Shown piece after piece: positions 9,109 through 20,459 of a stretch of 43,207 nt of DNA. Within the stretch, counting starts at the first letter, position 1. Every line of letters starts with the position of its first letter. The stretch lies in the NCBI GenBank assembly GCA_021773245.1, contig JAJFKK010000066.1, positions 1 through 43,207 of the forward strand, read 5' to 3'. Source of the DNA: Gammaproteobacteria bacterium (GTDB lineage Bacteria; Pseudomonadota; Gammaproteobacteria; Eutrophobiales; Eutrophobiaceae). A model generated the notes under the pieces. The model did not search any database. It was not told the origin of the DNA and saw only the letters and a program-made list of their open reading frames with translations. Both the position numbers and the translations under genes were made by a program.

Positions 9109-9624
9109 ATGTCAGAGCAGGAAAAAAGTTTACACATGACAATTTTAATGACCCCAGACATGGCCAACTTTTCCGGCAATGTACATGGTGGCTCAATATT
9201 AAAGCTACTTGATCAAGTCGCTTTTGCATGTGCGGCTCGTTATTGTAAAAGTTATGTTGTTACCTTATCGCTTGATCAAGTCACTTTTAATCAGCCTATA
9301 AAAGTAGGCGAACTGGTTTCTTTTCGCGCACATGTAAATTATGTAGGTAATAGTTCTCTTGAAGTTGGAGTTAAAGTATTTGCAGAAAATCTTGAAACAC
9401 AAAAAAAGAGGCATACTAACTCCTGCTATTTCACCATGGTCGCTATGGGTAAAGATGGTAACTCAATCAAAGCTCCAGAACTTGAAATAAAGACTGAATT
9501 TGAACAGAAATTATTTGAAGCCGCCTTAATGAGAAAAGAGTTTAGAAAAGAATTAAACAGAAAAAATAAGGAATTAACTGCTGATATTCCAGACTATAAT
9601 TCTGATATTACCGATAGTGATTAA
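9109..9624 (+). CDS. Hotdog-fold acyl-CoA thioesterase (YciA-like)
   Basis: MTPDMANFSGNVHGGSILKLLDQVAFACAARYC; ATG at 9109 preceded by CGGAG is a better start than the GTG at 9103. Confidence 0.88.
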   Translation: MSEQEKSLHMTILMTPDMANFSGNVHGGSILKLLDQVAFACAARYCKSYVVTLSLDQVTFNQPIKVGELVSFRAHVNYVGNSSLEVGVKVFAENLETQKKRHTNSCYFTMVAMGKDGNSIKAPELEIKTEFEQKLFEAALMRKEFRKELNRKNKELTADIPDYNSDITDSD

Positions 9625-10580
9625 TCGAAATGCCGATATGCTTCTGATTTAGTTTCATATAATTCGCCCTCTTCATCTATTAATCTTAGATTCAATTGCT
9701 GGTCATTAATAAAACCAATACAGTGCACCGGACAAATTAATTCTAACTTTTTCAATACGTCTTCAGGCAAACCTTTTGGTAATGTAAAACATAACTCATA
9801 GTCATCACCACCTGTTAAAGCTATTTCAATTGCAATATCTTTATCGAGGTTAGTTAAACTTTCCGAATACGGAATTTTTGATAGTTTTATTTCAGCGCCT
9901 ACATTACTTGCTTTAAGAATATGACCTAAATCAGATAATAGACCATCTGATATATCAATACAGCTCGTTGCGTTATCTCGTAGTACGATTCCTGTTTCTA
10001 TTCTTGCATCCGGCCGATTTAACCGTTGTATCTCTTTATCAGTCGCTGAAGAATATAATGTTCTATCCTGAAGATATTTTAATGCATAAGCTGCAGCGCC
10101 TAACTCACCGGTAACATAAATAAAATCACCCACAGCAGCTCCACTACGACGAAGCGACTTTCCCTTAGGACAAACGCCATGTATTTGAACAGTAATGGAC
10201 AAAGGACCTTTTGTTAAATCACCACCAATCAAGACCAGAGATTTTTCAATAGCTAATTGATTAAAGCTTTTTGAGAATTTTTTTAACCAATTAATATCTC
10301 TATCTGGAAGTGTTAAAGATAATGTAATCCATCGAGGCAATGCACCCATTGCAGCTATATCACTTAAGTTTACGGAAAGTGCTTTATAAGCAATATCCTC
10401 AGGCAAGGTATCTTCAAAAAAATGAACGCCTGAAACCAGTGTGTCTGTTGAGATAACTAATTCTGTTTCTTCAGCAACATTGATAATAGCAGCATCATCA
10501 CCGATGCCTAATGTAAGATTACCTTTGCTAGCTGGATAAGCACTTTTAAAGAAGTGCTCTATGATTTCAAATTCATTCAA
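9621..10580 (-). CDS. thiL: Thiamine-monophosphate kinase
   Basis: GIGDDAAII, VISTDTLVSGVHF, NLSDIAAMGA, DISDGLLSDLGH, TGGDDYELCF. Confidence 0.95.
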   Translation of the reverse strand: MNEFEIIEHFFKSAYPASKGNLTLGIGDDAAIINVAEETELVISTDTLVSGVHFFEDTLPEDIAYKALSVNLSDIAAMGALPRWITLSLTLPDRDINWLKKFSKSFNQLAIEKSLVLIGGDLTKGPLSITVQIHGVCPKGKSLRRSGAAVGDFIYVTGELGAAAYALKYLQDRTLYSSATDKEIQRLNRPDARIETGIVLRDNATSCIDISDGLLSDLGHILKASNVGAEIKLSKIPYSESLTNLDKDIAIEIALTGGDDYELCFTLPKGLPEDVLKKLELICPVHCIGFINDQQLNLRLIDEEGELYETKSEAYRHFD

Positions 10581-10588
10581 AATATTAA

Positions 10589-11044
10589 CTAACGAGAACT
10601 ATTGATTTCTGTTGAACGTAATTCTTTGGCAACTTTATCAAGTATGCCATTAATGTATTTATGAGATTCTTCAGCACCAAATAATTTTGCAAGCTCAATA
10701 GATTCATTAACAACAACCCGCCAAGGAATTTCAAGATGATATTTCAATTCATAACAACCAATATGCAAAATAGCTCGCTCAATCGCATCAAGTTCATCAA
10801 CGGGTCTATCGAGAAGATTAGCAATTAGTGCATCAAGTTCATCATTACATTTTATTGTGCCTCTTAATAAAAGCTTGAAGTAATCGACATCAGTTTTAGC
10901 AAGAGTCTGTTTATCACTTTCAAACTCAGCAATAATATCAACAACATCTTTTTCTGTAAGAAAACACTGGTATAAAGCTTGAACAGTATTACGTCTCGCT
11001 TTAATTCTTGCGCGTTTACTGATTGCTGGAGAAGGAGTACTCAT
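10589..11044 (-). CDS. nusB: Transcription antitermination factor NusB
   Basis: KARRNTVQALYQ, PWRVVVNESIELAKLFGAEESHKYINGILDKVAK. Confidence 0.95.
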   Translation of the reverse strand: MSTPSPAISKRARIKARRNTVQALYQCFLTEKDVVDIIAEFESDKQTLAKTDVDYFKLLLRGTIKCNDELDALIANLLDRPVDELDAIERAILHIGCYELKYHLEIPWRVVVNESIELAKLFGAEESHKYINGILDKVAKELRSTEINSSR

Positions 11045-11520
11045 GATTTCACTTGCTTAATCACTGATATCATTTCTAAAGCGGCAGATGCAGCTTCATA
11101 ACCTTTATTGCTTTCTTCATCCCCTGCTCTATCCATCGCCTGTTCAGAATTATCAACCGTCAAAACACCGAAGATAACAGGAACGCCACTGTTTATTGCC
11201 AATTGCGAAATACCATGAGTACATTCGTTTGAAATAAAGTCAAAATGTGGCGTCTCACCTCTTATGATTGCACCTAATGTTATAACTGCATCATATTCAC
11301 CCTGATCAAGTAAGGCTTCTACTGCAACAGGAATTTCAAACGCACCAGGCACTTTAACAACGGTTATTGCATCATTAGCAATATCATTCGCTTTTAAGCA
11401 TTTTATAGCGCCATCATAAAGACGATCCACGACATAACTATTAAATCGACTAACAACAATCGCAATTTTTACTGAACCTTCAAGAACTCCTTTGTGTTCA
11501 ATAATATTTATATTAGACAT
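11041..11520 (-). CDS. ribH: 6,7-dimethyl-8-ribityllumazine synthase
   Basis: VVSRFNSYV, VKVPGAFEIPVA, LGAIIRGETPHFDFI, PVIFGVLTVDN. Confidence 0.96.
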   Translation of the reverse strand: MSNINIIEHKGVLEGSVKIAIVVSRFNSYVVDRLYDGAIKCLKANDIANDAITVVKVPGAFEIPVAVEALLDQGEYDAVITLGAIIRGETPHFDFISNECTHGISQLAINSGVPVIFGVLTVDNSEQAMDRAGDEESNKGYEAASAALEMISVIKQVKS

Positions 11521-11538
11521 AATTTTCTATAATTCCTG

Positions 11539-12648
11539 TTAACTGACGTACTCAACGACTTCTAGTCCAAAACCTGACAATGCGTGAATACGTTTTGGTG
11601 CACTCAACACCCTCATTTTTTTTACACCCAAATCAGAAAGAATTTGAGCGCCCAAACCAATCGTGCGTAAATCTCGGCTACTTTCATTATCTTTATCCAC
11701 TTTAGCTTTCTGTTTATTAGTTTTGTAAGATTCTATCTGATTAATTAATTCTATCGACTCATATTGTTGGCAAAGAATCACTAATACACCAGACTCCTCT
11801 TGAGAGAGTCGTTTTAATACATCATCCACTGGCCAGCCACGATCCTTGGCAAGACTACCCGTTAAATCAGAAATCGGATTTTCTAAATGCACTCGTACCA
11901 GTGTCGGCGTTTCAGGATTGAGCTTTCCCTTTACTAAGGCTAAATGTATTTTCTTTTCTAATTTATCCTGATAAGCATGGATAACAAATTCACCGTATTC
12001 TGTTGGCAGTGTACTTTCTGTCATGTGTTCGACTGTTTTTTCATTTTCAATTCGATAACGAATTAAATCTGCAATCGTACCAACTTTTAAATCATGCTCT
12101 TTAGCAAACTTTTCTAAATCTGGACGCCTCGCCATTGAACCATCATCATTTAATATTTCGACAATGACAGATGATGCTTGCATACCTGCAAGTCGAGCCA
12201 AATCACATCCTGCTTCAGTATGACCTGCTCTTGATAAGACGCCTCCAGACTGCGCCATCAAAGGAAAAACATGCCCAGGCTGAACTAAATCTGTTGGTAC
12301 TGCATCTACTGCAACAGCTTTTTGTATCGTCATTGCACGATCAGCAGCAGAAATACCCGTTGTCACACCTTCAGCAGCTTCGATCGACACAGTAAAGTTT
12401 GTTCCAAAATTAGAGTTAGATTGACTCGTCATTAATGGCAGATTTAATTTTCGACAATGTTCGCCAGTGAGTGTCAAACAGATTAAACCACGACCATAAC
12501 GCGCCATAAAATTAATATCTTCAGAACGCACGCTGGAAGCTGCCATAATCAAATCACCTTCATTCTCACGATCTTCATCATCCATCAAAATGACCATGCG
12601 ACCATTACGGATTTCTTCGATTAGTTCAGCGGCTGTATTTAATGACAT
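11539..12648 (-). CDS. ribBA: 3,4-dihydroxy-2-butanone-4-phosphate synthase fused to a degenerate GTP cyclohydrolase II-like domain
   Basis: N-terminal [37 protein letters not shown] intact; C-terminal domain lacks GCHII zinc cysteines. Confidence 0.93.
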   Translation of the reverse strand: MSLNTAAELIEEIRNGRMVILMDDEDRENEGDLIMAASSVRSEDINFMARYGRGLICLTLTGEHCRKLNLPLMTSQSNSNFGTNFTVSIEAAEGVTTGISAADRAMTIQKAVAVDAVPTDLVQPGHVFPLMAQSGGVLSRAGHTEAGCDLARLAGMQASSVIVEILNDDGSMARRPDLEKFAKEHDLKVGTIADLIRYRIENEKTVEHMTESTLPTEYGEFVIHAYQDKLEKKIHLALVKGKLNPETPTLVRVHLENPISDLTGSLAKDRGWPVDDVLKRLSQEESGVLVILCQQYESIELINQIESYKTNKQKAKVDKDNESSRDLRTIGLGAQILSDLGVKKMRVLSAPKRIHALSGFGLEVVEYVS

Positions 12649-12662
12649 TCTATTTTATATAA

Positions 12663-13253
12663 TTATTTTTTAATTAACTGATCCAGATATCGTGCAATTT
12701 GATCAACTTCAATATTAACTTTTGTATTCGTGTCGTAACCTAAAAATATTGTTTCCGACAAGGTATGAGGAATAATATTAACATCAAACGTATTATTATT
12801 AACTTCATTTACTGTCAGACTAACACCATCAACAGAAACAGAACCTTTTTTAGAAATAAACCTATTTAATCCGGCGGGAACTTCAATCGTATATTTTATT
12901 GAACGACCTTCATCTGCTTTATTAATTATTTTTCCTATTCCATCAACATGACCTGAAACCATATGCCCATTGATCCGATCGGATAACATCATTGCTTTTT
13001 CAAGGTTAATTCGAGAACCTATTTTTAAATCAGAAAATGACGTTAATGTTAGTGTCTCTTTCGATAAATCGGCACTAAATGAATTATTTTCTTTTTCGAT
13101 GATAGATAAACAGACACCATTTACCGATATACTATCACCAAGTTTCATATCAGATAGTTCCATTTTCTCTGTATTAAAGACAAAACGACTATCTTCACCT
13201 TTGGTTTCAATAGCAGAAATATGCCCTGTTGCTTCAATAATTCCTGTAAACAT
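12663..13253 (-). CDS. ribE: Riboflavin synthase alpha chain
   Basis: MFTGIIEATG, SVNGVCLS, GHMVSGHVDGIG, SVDGVSLTVNEV, two repeated lumazine-binding domains. Confidence 0.96.
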   Translation of the reverse strand: MFTGIIEATGHISAIETKGEDSRFVFNTEKMELSDMKLGDSISVNGVCLSIIEKENNSFSADLSKETLTLTSFSDLKIGSRINLEKAMMLSDRINGHMVSGHVDGIGKIINKADEGRSIKYTIEVPAGLNRFISKKGSVSVDGVSLTVNEVNNNTFDVNIIPHTLSETIFLGYDTNTKVNIEVDQIARYLDQLIKK

Positions 13254-13265
13254 TCTAAATTAATA

Positions 13266-14363
13266 TTATTTTTTAAAATTATAAGTTAAACGGATATCCT
13301 TGCCGACTTGTCTAACATCAACTACTTCCATTTTTATCGCTTCACTCAATTTATCTAATACATTTAATTTTAATAATGGTTGTGCAGTATTGCCTAATAA
13401 CACGCTAGCCATATAAACAACCAGTTCATCAACCAAACCCGCTTCAATTAACGCACCTGAAAAGGTTGCACCTGCTTCGACCATAACATCGTTAATTTCA
13501 TATTCATTTGCCAAATGAGAAAATATATTTAGCATCCATAAATCTGATTTAGCAATAGACACTACGTCTACATTTTCTAATTCATTCAAACGACCATCAT
13601 TTTCTATTTCAGTATAAACAATAACCTTGCCGGCAACATTTTCAGAAAGACTAAACAGCTTTGCCTGATTTGTTATTTTAAACTGACGATCAATAATAAC
13701 TCGCACTGGTTGCTTAGCTTCAAAAGCTAAATCTCTCGCATTTAAGACAGCATCATCTTTTATTATTGTATCAACAGTTGTTAATACAGCACTGCTTCCA
13801 GCACGTAAGCCATGCACATCTCGCCTCGCCTGTTCTGAACTAATCCATTGGCTCTCACCATTTTCCAGTGCAGTACGTCCATCTAAACTCATCGCCATTT
13901 TACAGCGAACATGAGGCATATCGACCGTCATTCGTTTAATAAACCCGGGGTTCAGTTTAATTGCTTCTGTCTCTAGCAATCCTTTTTTAACGGTGATCCC
14001 AGATTCTTCTAATTTTTTAACACCTGATCCTGAAACCAAGGGATTAGGATCAAGCATTGCAATGATAACTTCTTTCACATTTGCCTTGATTAAAGCATCG
14101 ATACAAGGTGGCGTACGTCCATGATGAGAACACGGTTCTAGTGTGATATAGACAATGGAATTAGTTGCATCATCGCATTGATTAAGGGCATTTATTTCGG
14201 CATGCGCTTCACCGCTTACTGCATGCCAACCTTCTGCTATGAGTTGATTGCCTTTAGTAATGACACATCCGACACGTGGATTTGGATCACAGGTATAGCG
14301 TCCACGCTTTGCCAATTGAATGGCACGAGACATGAATTGATAGTCGTGTGCTGCCCACGTCAA
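13266..14363 (-). CDS. ribD: Bifunctional riboflavin deaminase/reductase RibD
   Basis: [43 protein letters not shown]. Confidence 0.96.
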   Translation of the reverse strand: MTWAAHDYQFMSRAIQLAKRGRYTCDPNPRVGCVITKGNQLIAEGWHAVSGEAHAEINALNQCDDATNSIVYITLEPCSHHGRTPPCIDALIKANVKEVIIAMLDPNPLVSGSGVKKLEESGITVKKGLLETEAIKLNPGFIKRMTVDMPHVRCKMAMSLDGRTALENGESQWISSEQARRDVHGLRAGSSAVLTTVDTIIKDDAVLNARDLAFEAKQPVRVIIDRQFKITNQAKLFSLSENVAGKVIVYTEIENDGRLNELENVDVVSIAKSDLWMLNIFSHLANEYEINDVMVEAGATFSGALIEAGLVDELVVYMASVLLGNTAQPLLKLNVLDKLSEAIKMEVVDVRQVGKDIRLTYNFKK

Positions 14364-14875
14364 CTATCGTCTCCATCATCAGAACCAAGTAAATCAAGCT
14401 GACTCTTCTGTAATTCAGGTGGTAATTCATTTTCAACACGTTCAATTTCTTCAAGAAATGCCCGCACATCTTCAAACTTTCTGTATACCGATGCAAACCG
14501 TACATAAGCAACTTGATCAATTCCGCGTAATTGTTCCATTACCCAATCGCCAACCTGAATAGATTTAACTTCCTTATCACCTGTTGCACGTAATTTATGC
14601 ATAATGGTTGAAACGGCAATATCAATTTTTTCCATTTCAACAGGTCTTTTCTGAACTGCACGCAACAATCCACCTCGTAATTTTTCTTCATTGAAAGGTT
14701 CTCGTCGGCCGTCAGATTTTACAATACGCGGGAAATTTAGCTCAGCAGATTCGTATGTCGTAAAACGTTCTTTACAGTTTGTACATTCGCGACGACGACG
14801 AATTTGTTCTCCCTCTCCAACAAGACGGGAATCAATTACTCGTGTATCCGGATCAATACAAAAAGGACATCGCAT
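14360..14875 (-). CDS. nrdR: Transcriptional repressor NrdR
   Basis: MRCPFC...VIDSR...[17 protein letters not shown] zinc ribbon plus ATP-cone. Confidence 0.97.
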   Translation of the reverse strand: MRCPFCIDPDTRVIDSRLVGEGEQIRRRRECTNCKERFTTYESAELNFPRIVKSDGRREPFNEEKLRGGLLRAVQKRPVEMEKIDIAVSTIMHKLRATGDKEVKSIQVGDWVMEQLRGIDQVAYVRFASVYRKFEDVRAFLEEIERVENELPPELQKSQLDLLGSDDGDDS

Positions 14876-14907
14876 TTATTAATTCACTTTTTCTAGTTTT
14901 TAAATGC

Positions 14908-14934
14908 ATGAGGGATTGCAAAACAACCCCTCAT
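14908..14934 (-). terminator. Weak hairpin between glyA and nrdR, possible attenuator/processing site
   Basis: ATGAGGG (14908-14914) / CCCTCAT (14928-14934), 13-nt loop; U-tract poor on minus strand. Confidence 0.35.
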
Positions 14935-14970
14935 ACGACAAACAGCATTTAGTAGTAATACGTACTAACG

Positions 14971-16251
14971 TTACTTTAAGTCTTCATTCGACTCATATAA
15001 TGGTCGACTCTTACAAAGCGCAATTACTTCACCTTTAACACGTTCGATAACAGACTCATCTCCCATGTTATCCATGATGTCACAAATCCAGCTAGCAACT
15101 TGCTTACAATCAGCTTCGTTAAAACCACGTGTCGTAATTGAAGGCGTACCAACACGTATACCGCTAGTTACAAATGGTGATTGTGGATCATTAGGCACGG
15201 CATTCTTGTTACAAGTGATATGTGCACGACCTATAGCAGCATCAACTTCTTTACCGGTCAAACCTTTTTCAACCATATCCACCAGGAATAAATGATTGTC
15301 AGTACCACCAGAAACGATTTTCAAACCACGTTCAACAAAGGTATCTGCCATTGCAACTGCATTCTTTTTAACTTGTTGAATGTAAGTCTTAAATTCTGGT
15401 TCCATACATTCTTTGAAAGCAACTGCTTTAGCCGCAATCGTGTGCATGTGAGGGCCACCTTGATACGCTGGGAAAACCATGAAGTTTATTTTCTTTTGAA
15501 TATCTTCATTAGCTTTACCCATGATAATACCTGAACGTGGTCCACGTAGCGTCTTATGGGTCGTCGATGTTGTTACATCGGCTATCTTCACTGGACTTGG
15601 ATATTCCCCAGTCGCGACTAGACCTGCGACGTGTGCAATATCAGCCATCATCAATGCACCTACTTTATCGGCGATTTCACGGAAACGCTCCCAATCAACA
15701 ATTCTTGAATATGCAGAAAAACCGGTAATAATTAATTTAGGTTTATGTTCTAGCGCTAATTCTTCAGCTTGGTCATAATCAATATAACCCTTGTCATCCA
15801 GACCATACTGAACAGCATCATAAATACGGCCAGAGACATTAACACTTGCGCCATGAGTTAAGTGACCACCATGTGCCAAGCTCATACCCATGACATGATC
15901 ACCTGGTTGTAATAATGCGTGATAAACAGCACCATTTGCTTGTGATCCAGAATGCGGTTGTACGTTAGCCCAATCGGCACCAAATAATTTACATGCACGA
16001 TCAATTGCCAACTGTTCAGCAACATCAACATACTCGCAACCACCGTAATAACGTTTGCCCGGATAACCTTCAGCATATTTATTGGTCAAGACCGAACCCT
16101 GACATTCCAATACACGTGGACTGGTCATATTTTCGGAGGCGATTAATTCGATATGTTCTTCTTGACGACGTCGTTCATTTTCCATCGCTTCAAAAAGTTC
16201 AGGATCAAACCCTTCCACTTTTGTATCTTTTGTAAACATAATATTCCTCAA
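14971..16251 (-). CDS. glyA: Serine hydroxymethyltransferase
   Basis: [47 protein letters not shown]; the shorter start [12 protein letters not shown] is also plausible. Confidence 0.97.
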   Translation of the reverse strand: MRNIMFTKDTKVEGFDPELFEAMENERRRQEEHIELIASENMTSPRVLECQGSVLTNKYAEGYPGKRYYGGCEYVDVAEQLAIDRACKLFGADWANVQPHSGSQANGAVYHALLQPGDHVMGMSLAHGGHLTHGASVNVSGRIYDAVQYGLDDKGYIDYDQAEELALEHKPKLIITGFSAYSRIVDWERFREIADKVGALMMADIAHVAGLVATGEYPSPVKIADVTTSTTHKTLRGPRSGIIMGKANEDIQKKINFMVFPAYQGGPHMHTIAAKAVAFKECMEPEFKTYIQQVKKNAVAMADTFVERGLKIVSGGTDNHLFLVDMVEKGLTGKEVDAAIGRAHITCNKNAVPNDPQSPFVTSGIRVGTPSITTRGFNEADCKQVASWICDIMDNMGDESVIERVKGEVIALCKSRPLYESNEDLK

Positions 16252-16666
16252 TTGATAATTAATAATATTGGTTGAATTCGTTATTATTTTGTATGAATTA
16301 GTTCTTCATATTGCTGCGAAATCGGCAACTTACTGCTTTATATAATATATGGCCTTCTCAGTCTCCAAATGCAGGCACGAATATTACCAAAACACGCTCC
16401 CCAATGCATTGATGTAAGTACTTTAATTGCAGTTCTTTTTATGACAATTAATTAATCTGGACATACCTACATGATTCTCCTTATCTAATTGATAAATATA
16501 GTATTTTTATGTTTTTAATTATTCTTGAGAGAAACGTTTTTATGAAGATTTCTTTGTCTCTGCCGATAACAATTTTAGAGACCTAAGTTGATAGGCAAAT
16601 TGATATAAACAACGCTAAAAAACCGCAAATTCTAATAAATAATCATATAAAACAATGAGATAAAGA

Positions 16667-19498
16667 ATGCCTAGTAATTTAAAACAGATATCGAAAAGCG
16701 CAACTAATAGCGTAGAAGCCCATTTTCTCAAAATTAATCAGGAACGAATTGATCTGACGAGGCAAGGACTGAGCGAGCGACAAGCTCGATTTATTGATTT
16801 GCTACCTTTGATGTTTCATGAAAATAATTCGATTCTACCTGGTTATATTAACGACGATGCTCCTGCCGGGATATCTGCATATGCGCCAGAACAAGTCGCT
16901 ATAAAAGCAGCCAAAAGTTTTTTCAAAACTTATAAAACCGTTCGCCGTGCACGCCGTGTAATGGATATTAATGGAATATATTTCATGGGTAGTAGTGGAT
17001 CAATCGCATACAACAGTAAAAGTGATTTTGACGTTTGGTTATTACATTCAATCTCATTAGATGCAGATGCTATCGAACTAATACAACAAAAATGTTATGC
17101 CATAGAAAAATGGGCAGAAGAAGTATTATTACTTGAGGTTCATTTCTTTGTCTTTTCTGCTGAAGAGTTTAAACAAGGAAAACAGCAAGGTCTATCATCA
17201 GAAAGTAGTGGTTCAGCTCAACATTATCTTTTACTAGATGAATTTTATCGTTCTAGCTTATTGATCGCTGGGAAAATTCCTACCTGGTGGTTAGTTCCAC
17301 CAGAGAAGGAAGAAAATTACGATGATTATATTGAAGAGCTTTCACATGCAAATAAATTAATCACATCCGATAGCATTGATTTCGGTGCTGTTGCAGATAT
17401 TCCCGCTTCAGAATTTTTTGGCGCCGCAGTTTGGCAACTTTATAAAAGTATTCATTCACCTTATAAATCATTAATAAAACTTTTATTAATGGAAGTTTAC
17501 GCAAGCGAATATCCTTCAATCGATTTACTTAGCATGATGTTCAAAAAGGCTGTCTATGAAGGCGTTGATAAAATAGATGAACTTGACCCCTACTTAATGA
17601 TGTATAAAAAAGTCGAAGAATACCTAATGGCAAGAAATCAAAAGGAACGACTTGAACTTTTTCGTCAGTGTTTCTACGTAAAAATAAAAGAGCCTCTTAG
17701 CCATGAAATTAAGAAGAAAAGTTGGCGTAGAGAGTTATTTAAACAAGTCGTAATGGATTGGGGTTGGACAAACGACCAATTCAAATTAATGGACACACAG
17801 AAAGATTGGCAAATAAATTATATCGCTCAACAACGAAATCGTTTAATGAATGCGTTAACAGAGAGTTATCGTTTTCTTTCTGCTTTTGCCCGAGAAAACA
17901 CGGAAGTCTCTCGCGTAAGTAAAACAGAATTAAATGTCCTTGGTCGAAAACTTTATGCTGCGTTTGAACGAAAGGCAGGGAAAGTTGATATTTTCAATCG
18001 TGATAATGAATCTAGCATGAACTATTCAAAATTGACGATTAACCAAAAGAAAAATTCTACCGGAAAAGATAGTTGGCAACTATATCAAGGCCACATTAAT
18101 TCAAATGCCATAAGCGAGCATCAACCTGTCAAACGCACACAGAATGTTATTGAATTAATGTCCTGGGCTTTTTTTAATCAAATTATAAATTCACATGCTG
18201 CACTATCTCTAATTAACAAGAATGCTTTATCGGTAAAAGAACTCCGACAACTCCTTGTTTCTTTTGAAGAAGAATTTCCAACGCGGAAATTACCTGAGGC
18301 TGATTTCAACGATCTAAATCAAACAGCTCGAATACAACATGCTTGTGTTTATGTGAATGTTGGTTATACACCAAATACAAGTTCAAAAGACAATATAAAA
18401 CATATTTCAAGCATCAGAGATAATATCCTTAGCTACGGTGCACAACATAGTAATCTTACTTATAGTTTTGATTTATTAATATGCACCACTTGGGAAGAGC
18501 TACTTACATTACGGTTTGATGGTCCGGATGCATTCATACAATGTATTTGTGAATACCTCCGCTGGGCTCCACTTGAAGAACCATACGGCCCTCCTAAACT
18601 CAATGCTTTTTGCTATTCATCCAGCTATGGGCCAGCCATAACAAAACGCATTGAAGAAGTCATGCAGGATGTAATTAATAGCTTTTACGGAAAACAAGTA
18701 CAAGAAAACACACGTTACCTAATAGAAATTGAAGATTGTTATTACGTTATTTTTAATGAAGAAGGTTACTTACGACATAAATACATTGGCTCGAGTGCAC
18801 ATTTATTACGCAGCCTGAGTAAACCTAACAATAAATTCAGCCCTGTTGTATTCGAATATCAAACACATGGTGACAAATTGATTCAACAGCTTTTTAAATT
18901 AAATATAGCCGACAAGATTCAGTTGTTTTATTCAATTAATGACATTATGGCTGATATTTATATTATTGATGAAAATGGTTCTTTATTTTGCCAAACAATA
19001 CCTTTCCACGATAGCAAGGCATTGATAAATCACTTTAGTTTATTTTTCGGAGCAACTATTAATCGTCGTGTATTTCTGATGTTAGATATTCAATCAAACA
19101 TTGAAAATATCGAAATAGAATTTTTTCAAATAAATAGCGATAGAAGAAAAAATTATCAAATTAATAAAGTAAATAATGAATTTAAAGACAGTGGACAAAG
19201 TTTCTTTAATATTCAAGTTATTGGAAGTCCTGATGATGAACATAATTCTTTAACAATCTTTTGTGGCGATATCGAATTTTCATATATGGAACATGCTAAT
19301 CAATTATTCAATGTGGTTGCGAAATATGTTATTGAACAACGTGCAAGCGGCCAAAAATATCCGATTTATATAACGGACATCGATATTTCAACCGGACTAA
19401 TAGGTCAGGTTGAATCAGACAAGTTACAAACAATTCATTATCTAAATTATAAAAAAAGAATTGAGGATAAGTTGAATCAGGCAATTGCGACACAATAG
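16667..19498 (+). CDS. cyaA: Class I adenylate cyclase
   Basis: 943 aa; LLPLMFHENNSILPGYINDDAPAGIS, YFMGSSGSIAYNSKSDFDVWLLH catalytic motif. Confidence 0.92.
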   Translation: MPSNLKQISKSATNSVEAHFLKINQERIDLTRQGLSERQARFIDLLPLMFHENNSILPGYINDDAPAGISAYAPEQVAIKAAKSFFKTYKTVRRARRVMDINGIYFMGSSGSIAYNSKSDFDVWLLHSISLDADAIELIQQKCYAIEKWAEEVLLLEVHFFVFSAEEFKQGKQQGLSSESSGSAQHYLLLDEFYRSSLLIAGKIPTWWLVPPEKEENYDDYIEELSHANKLITSDSIDFGAVADIPASEFFGAAVWQLYKSIHSPYKSLIKLLLMEVYASEYPSIDLLSMMFKKAVYEGVDKIDELDPYLMMYKKVEEYLMARNQKERLELFRQCFYVKIKEPLSHEIKKKSWRRELFKQVVMDWGWTNDQFKLMDTQKDWQINYIAQQRNRLMNALTESYRFLSAFARENTEVSRVSKTELNVLGRKLYAAFERKAGKVDIFNRDNESSMNYSKLTINQKKNSTGKDSWQLYQGHINSNAISEHQPVKRTQNVIELMSWAFFNQIINSHAALSLINKNALSVKELRQLLVSFEEEFPTRKLPEADFNDLNQTARIQHACVYVNVGYTPNTSSKDNIKHISSIRDNILSYGAQHSNLTYSFDLLICTTWEELLTLRFDGPDAFIQCICEYLRWAPLEEPYGPPKLNAFCYSSSYGPAITKRIEEVMQDVINSFYGKQVQENTRYLIEIEDCYYVIFNEEGYLRHKYIGSSAHLLRSLSKPNNKFSPVVFEYQTHGDKLIQQLFKLNIADKIQLFYSINDIMADIYIIDENGSLFCQTIPFHDSKALINHFSLFFGATINRRVFLMLDIQSNIENIEIEFFQINSDRRKNYQINKVNNEFKDSGQSFFNIQVIGSPDDEHNSLTIFCGDIEFSYMEHANQLFNVVAKYVIEQRASGQKYPIYITDIDISTGLIGQVESDKLQTIHYLNYKKRIEDKLNQAIATQ

Positions 19499-19583
19499 TT
19501 ATATCAAGTAGGAGATTAACTATTCAGACTCACGTATAATCTGGCATTCTTAAAAAGTTGCCTAAATATTAGTTATAAATCTC

Positions 19584-20456
19584 GTGTCTGATACAGAAAA
19601 AATAATAAAACGACTGGACGTAATACTCGACAGAATAGAGCCATTCATTCCAACCTTTCCCTCAACGGCAACTGATTTCAACGGTGGCGCTTATTACTGG
19701 AAATCTTATGGTCAACGTGGTTATTTCCAAAAAATAGAACGTCCCACTAACTATTGTCTGGAAGACTTGCAATGTATAGATCGTCAAAAAGAACTGATAG
19801 ATCGTAATACACAACAGTTCATGGCGAACCTACCCTCAAATAATGTCTTACTCTGGGGACCCAAAGGAACAGGTAAGTCATCATTAATTAAAGCCTTGTT
19901 GAGTGAATATCAGGAAAAGGGATTAAATCTAATTGAAGTTGAACGAGAAGATTTACGTGACTTAAGAACAATTATAGAACAGCTGAGTAATAAAGAAGGC
20001 CATTTCATTCTTTACTGCGATGATCTTTCCTTTGAAGCAGATGATGCCAGTTACAAAGCACTAAAAGTTGTTCTTGATGGCTCCTTAAGTAATACCTCGG
20101 AAAATATTCTAATTTACGCCACATCTAATCGAAGGCATTTATTACCTGAGTACATGAGCGACAATGTTGCCAGTAAAAATATAAATAACGAATTACATCT
20201 AAATGAAACAATAGAAGAAAAAATATCACTCTCAGAACGATTTGGTATATGGCTTTCATTTCATCCTTTTAATCAGGATCAATATATTAAAATAGTTAAT
20301 TACTGGTTAAAAAAACTCGGTAATGATACAGATAATAATGATGCTGTAATAAAAAAATCACTAAAATGGGCTCTTGAACGCGGCTCACGCAGCGGTCGGT
20401 CCGCATGGCAGTTTGCTAAAGACTGGACTGGACAACAACAATTGAAGAAAAAATAA
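19584..20456 (+). CDS. DUF815-family AAA-type ATPase
   Basis: NNVLLWGPKGTGKSSLIKA, FILYCDDLSF, ILIYATSNRRHLLPEYM; GTG start. Confidence 0.88.
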   Translation: MSDTEKIIKRLDVILDRIEPFIPTFPSTATDFNGGAYYWKSYGQRGYFQKIERPTNYCLEDLQCIDRQKELIDRNTQQFMANLPSNNVLLWGPKGTGKSSLIKALLSEYQEKGLNLIEVEREDLRDLRTIIEQLSNKEGHFILYCDDLSFEADDASYKALKVVLDGSLSNTSENILIYATSNRRHLLPEYMSDNVASKNINNELHLNETIEEKISLSERFGIWLSFHPFNQDQYIKIVNYWLKKLGNDTDNNDAVIKKSLKWALERGSRSGRSAWQFAKDWTGQQQLKKK

Positions 20457-20459
20457 ACA

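Noticed and set aside
9621-14875. FMN riboswitch in the riboflavin cluster
   Set aside because: Intergenic gaps are only a few to about 20 nt and no RFN-element consensus was seen.
16252-16666. Possible riboswitch upstream of glyA or regulatory RNA before cyaA (GTCTCT/AGAGAC hairpin at 16556-16582)
   Set aside because: No glycine, SAM or THF riboswitch core recognised; a 6-bp stem with a 15-nt loop is expected by chance in AT-rich spacer.
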